A stretch of 64,000 bases of DNA, taken from assembly GCA_014058105.1 (NCBI GenBank), contig JACGCM010000544.1, forward strand, positions 124,001 to 188,000, written 5' to 3'. The notes under the pieces were generated by a model. The model was not told where the DNA came from, did not search any database, and was given only the letters and a program-made list of their open reading frames with translations. The position numbers and the translations under genes are program-made. This document shows, piece by piece, positions 63,779 to 64,000 of this stretch (position 1 is the stretch's first letter; every line of letters starts with the position of its first letter). The DNA is from Kingdonia uniflora. Taxonomy: Eukaryota; Streptophyta; Magnoliopsida; Ranunculales; Circaeasteraceae.

Positions 63779-64000
63779 GTTTACTAATAACATGGGATCG
63801 TATCAAAGTAGTCTCTCAAGAATCTTTAACTCATGCTACTGTACTTTCTCAACAAGTTTCCATTCATGCTCCATTGTACAGCTTTATTATACTAAAGACA
63901 AACAATAGTCGTTGTGTCATGCTGCAACAGTCATTTATATACATTGATCCAAGACCCTAGGAGAAAAAAATCTGACGATCGGAAAGATGGCATTCTTCGT

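Larger units (their letters stand above)
57173..64000. repeat. Unit 2 of the direct duplication (runs off the window)
   Basis: Near-identical to 44988-51778 in the same orientation, with scattered substitutions, CT-tract length changes and small indels, for example a ~15-bp insertion near 62315. It contains the orphan SAC3A exon 1, the damaged CxxCxxCC gene, the MITEs and the tandem repeats. It ends at the window edge just before the position corresponding to TXNL4B-like exon 4, so its right boundary is unknown. Confidence 0.9.

Overview
The window is nuclear DNA of a flowering plant, most likely a eudicot. Genes are split by GT-AG introns, intergenic DNA is AT-rich and full of MITEs and LTR elements, and every recognisable protein has plant features: an ER-type Ca2+-ATPase, an ABCG half-transporter, plastid-type N-termini and a plant SAC3/GANP protein. 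I built the exon models by hand from splice sites, reading frame and family conservation.

Layout. 1-7.5 kb is repeat DNA, including a five-unit tandem array (2661-4693) and MITEs. A ~1-kb promoter/5'-leader segment is tandemly duplicated at 7552-9935, just ahead of an eight-exon ECA-type Ca2+-ATPase (10035-16403, 1056 aa). 16.4-19.8 kb is repeat-derived. An intronless ABCG half-transporter lies at 19896-22055. 22-28 kb holds two diverged copies of one segment, nested MITEs and a 741-bp solo LTR with a perfect target duplication. A small plastid-type protein with an LHC-like ExxNGRxA helix is at 27975-28538. The minus strand from 45139 to 29838 carries a complete 13-exon SAC3A-like gene (1106 aa) whose intron 1 contains a degenerate Ty3/gypsy element. 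Divergent from it is a CxxCxxCC (YkgJ-type) metal-cluster protein gene (46264-47172). A TXNL4B/Dim1-like U5 snRNP thioredoxin-fold gene lies on the minus strand (56536-51792), with a short gag-type LTR element in its third intron.

The most striking structure is a direct duplication with a ~12.2-kb period. Sequence from about 44988 reappears from about 57173 to the window edge with only scattered differences. The second unit carries an orphan SAC3A promoter plus exon 1, and a second CxxCxxCC gene in which a cysteine codon has become a stop. The orphan SAC3A promoter now sits directly upstream of, and in the same direction as, the TXNL4B-like gene. A repeat fragment related to sequence at 18.35 kb sits exactly at the junction. 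An assembly artefact (uncollapsed haplotypes) is the main alternative.

The genes do not form a functional cluster. They are ordinary housekeeping or transport genes whose introns and promoters have been reshaped by transposons and duplication. I found no RNA genes, CRISPR arrays or bacterial-type systems.
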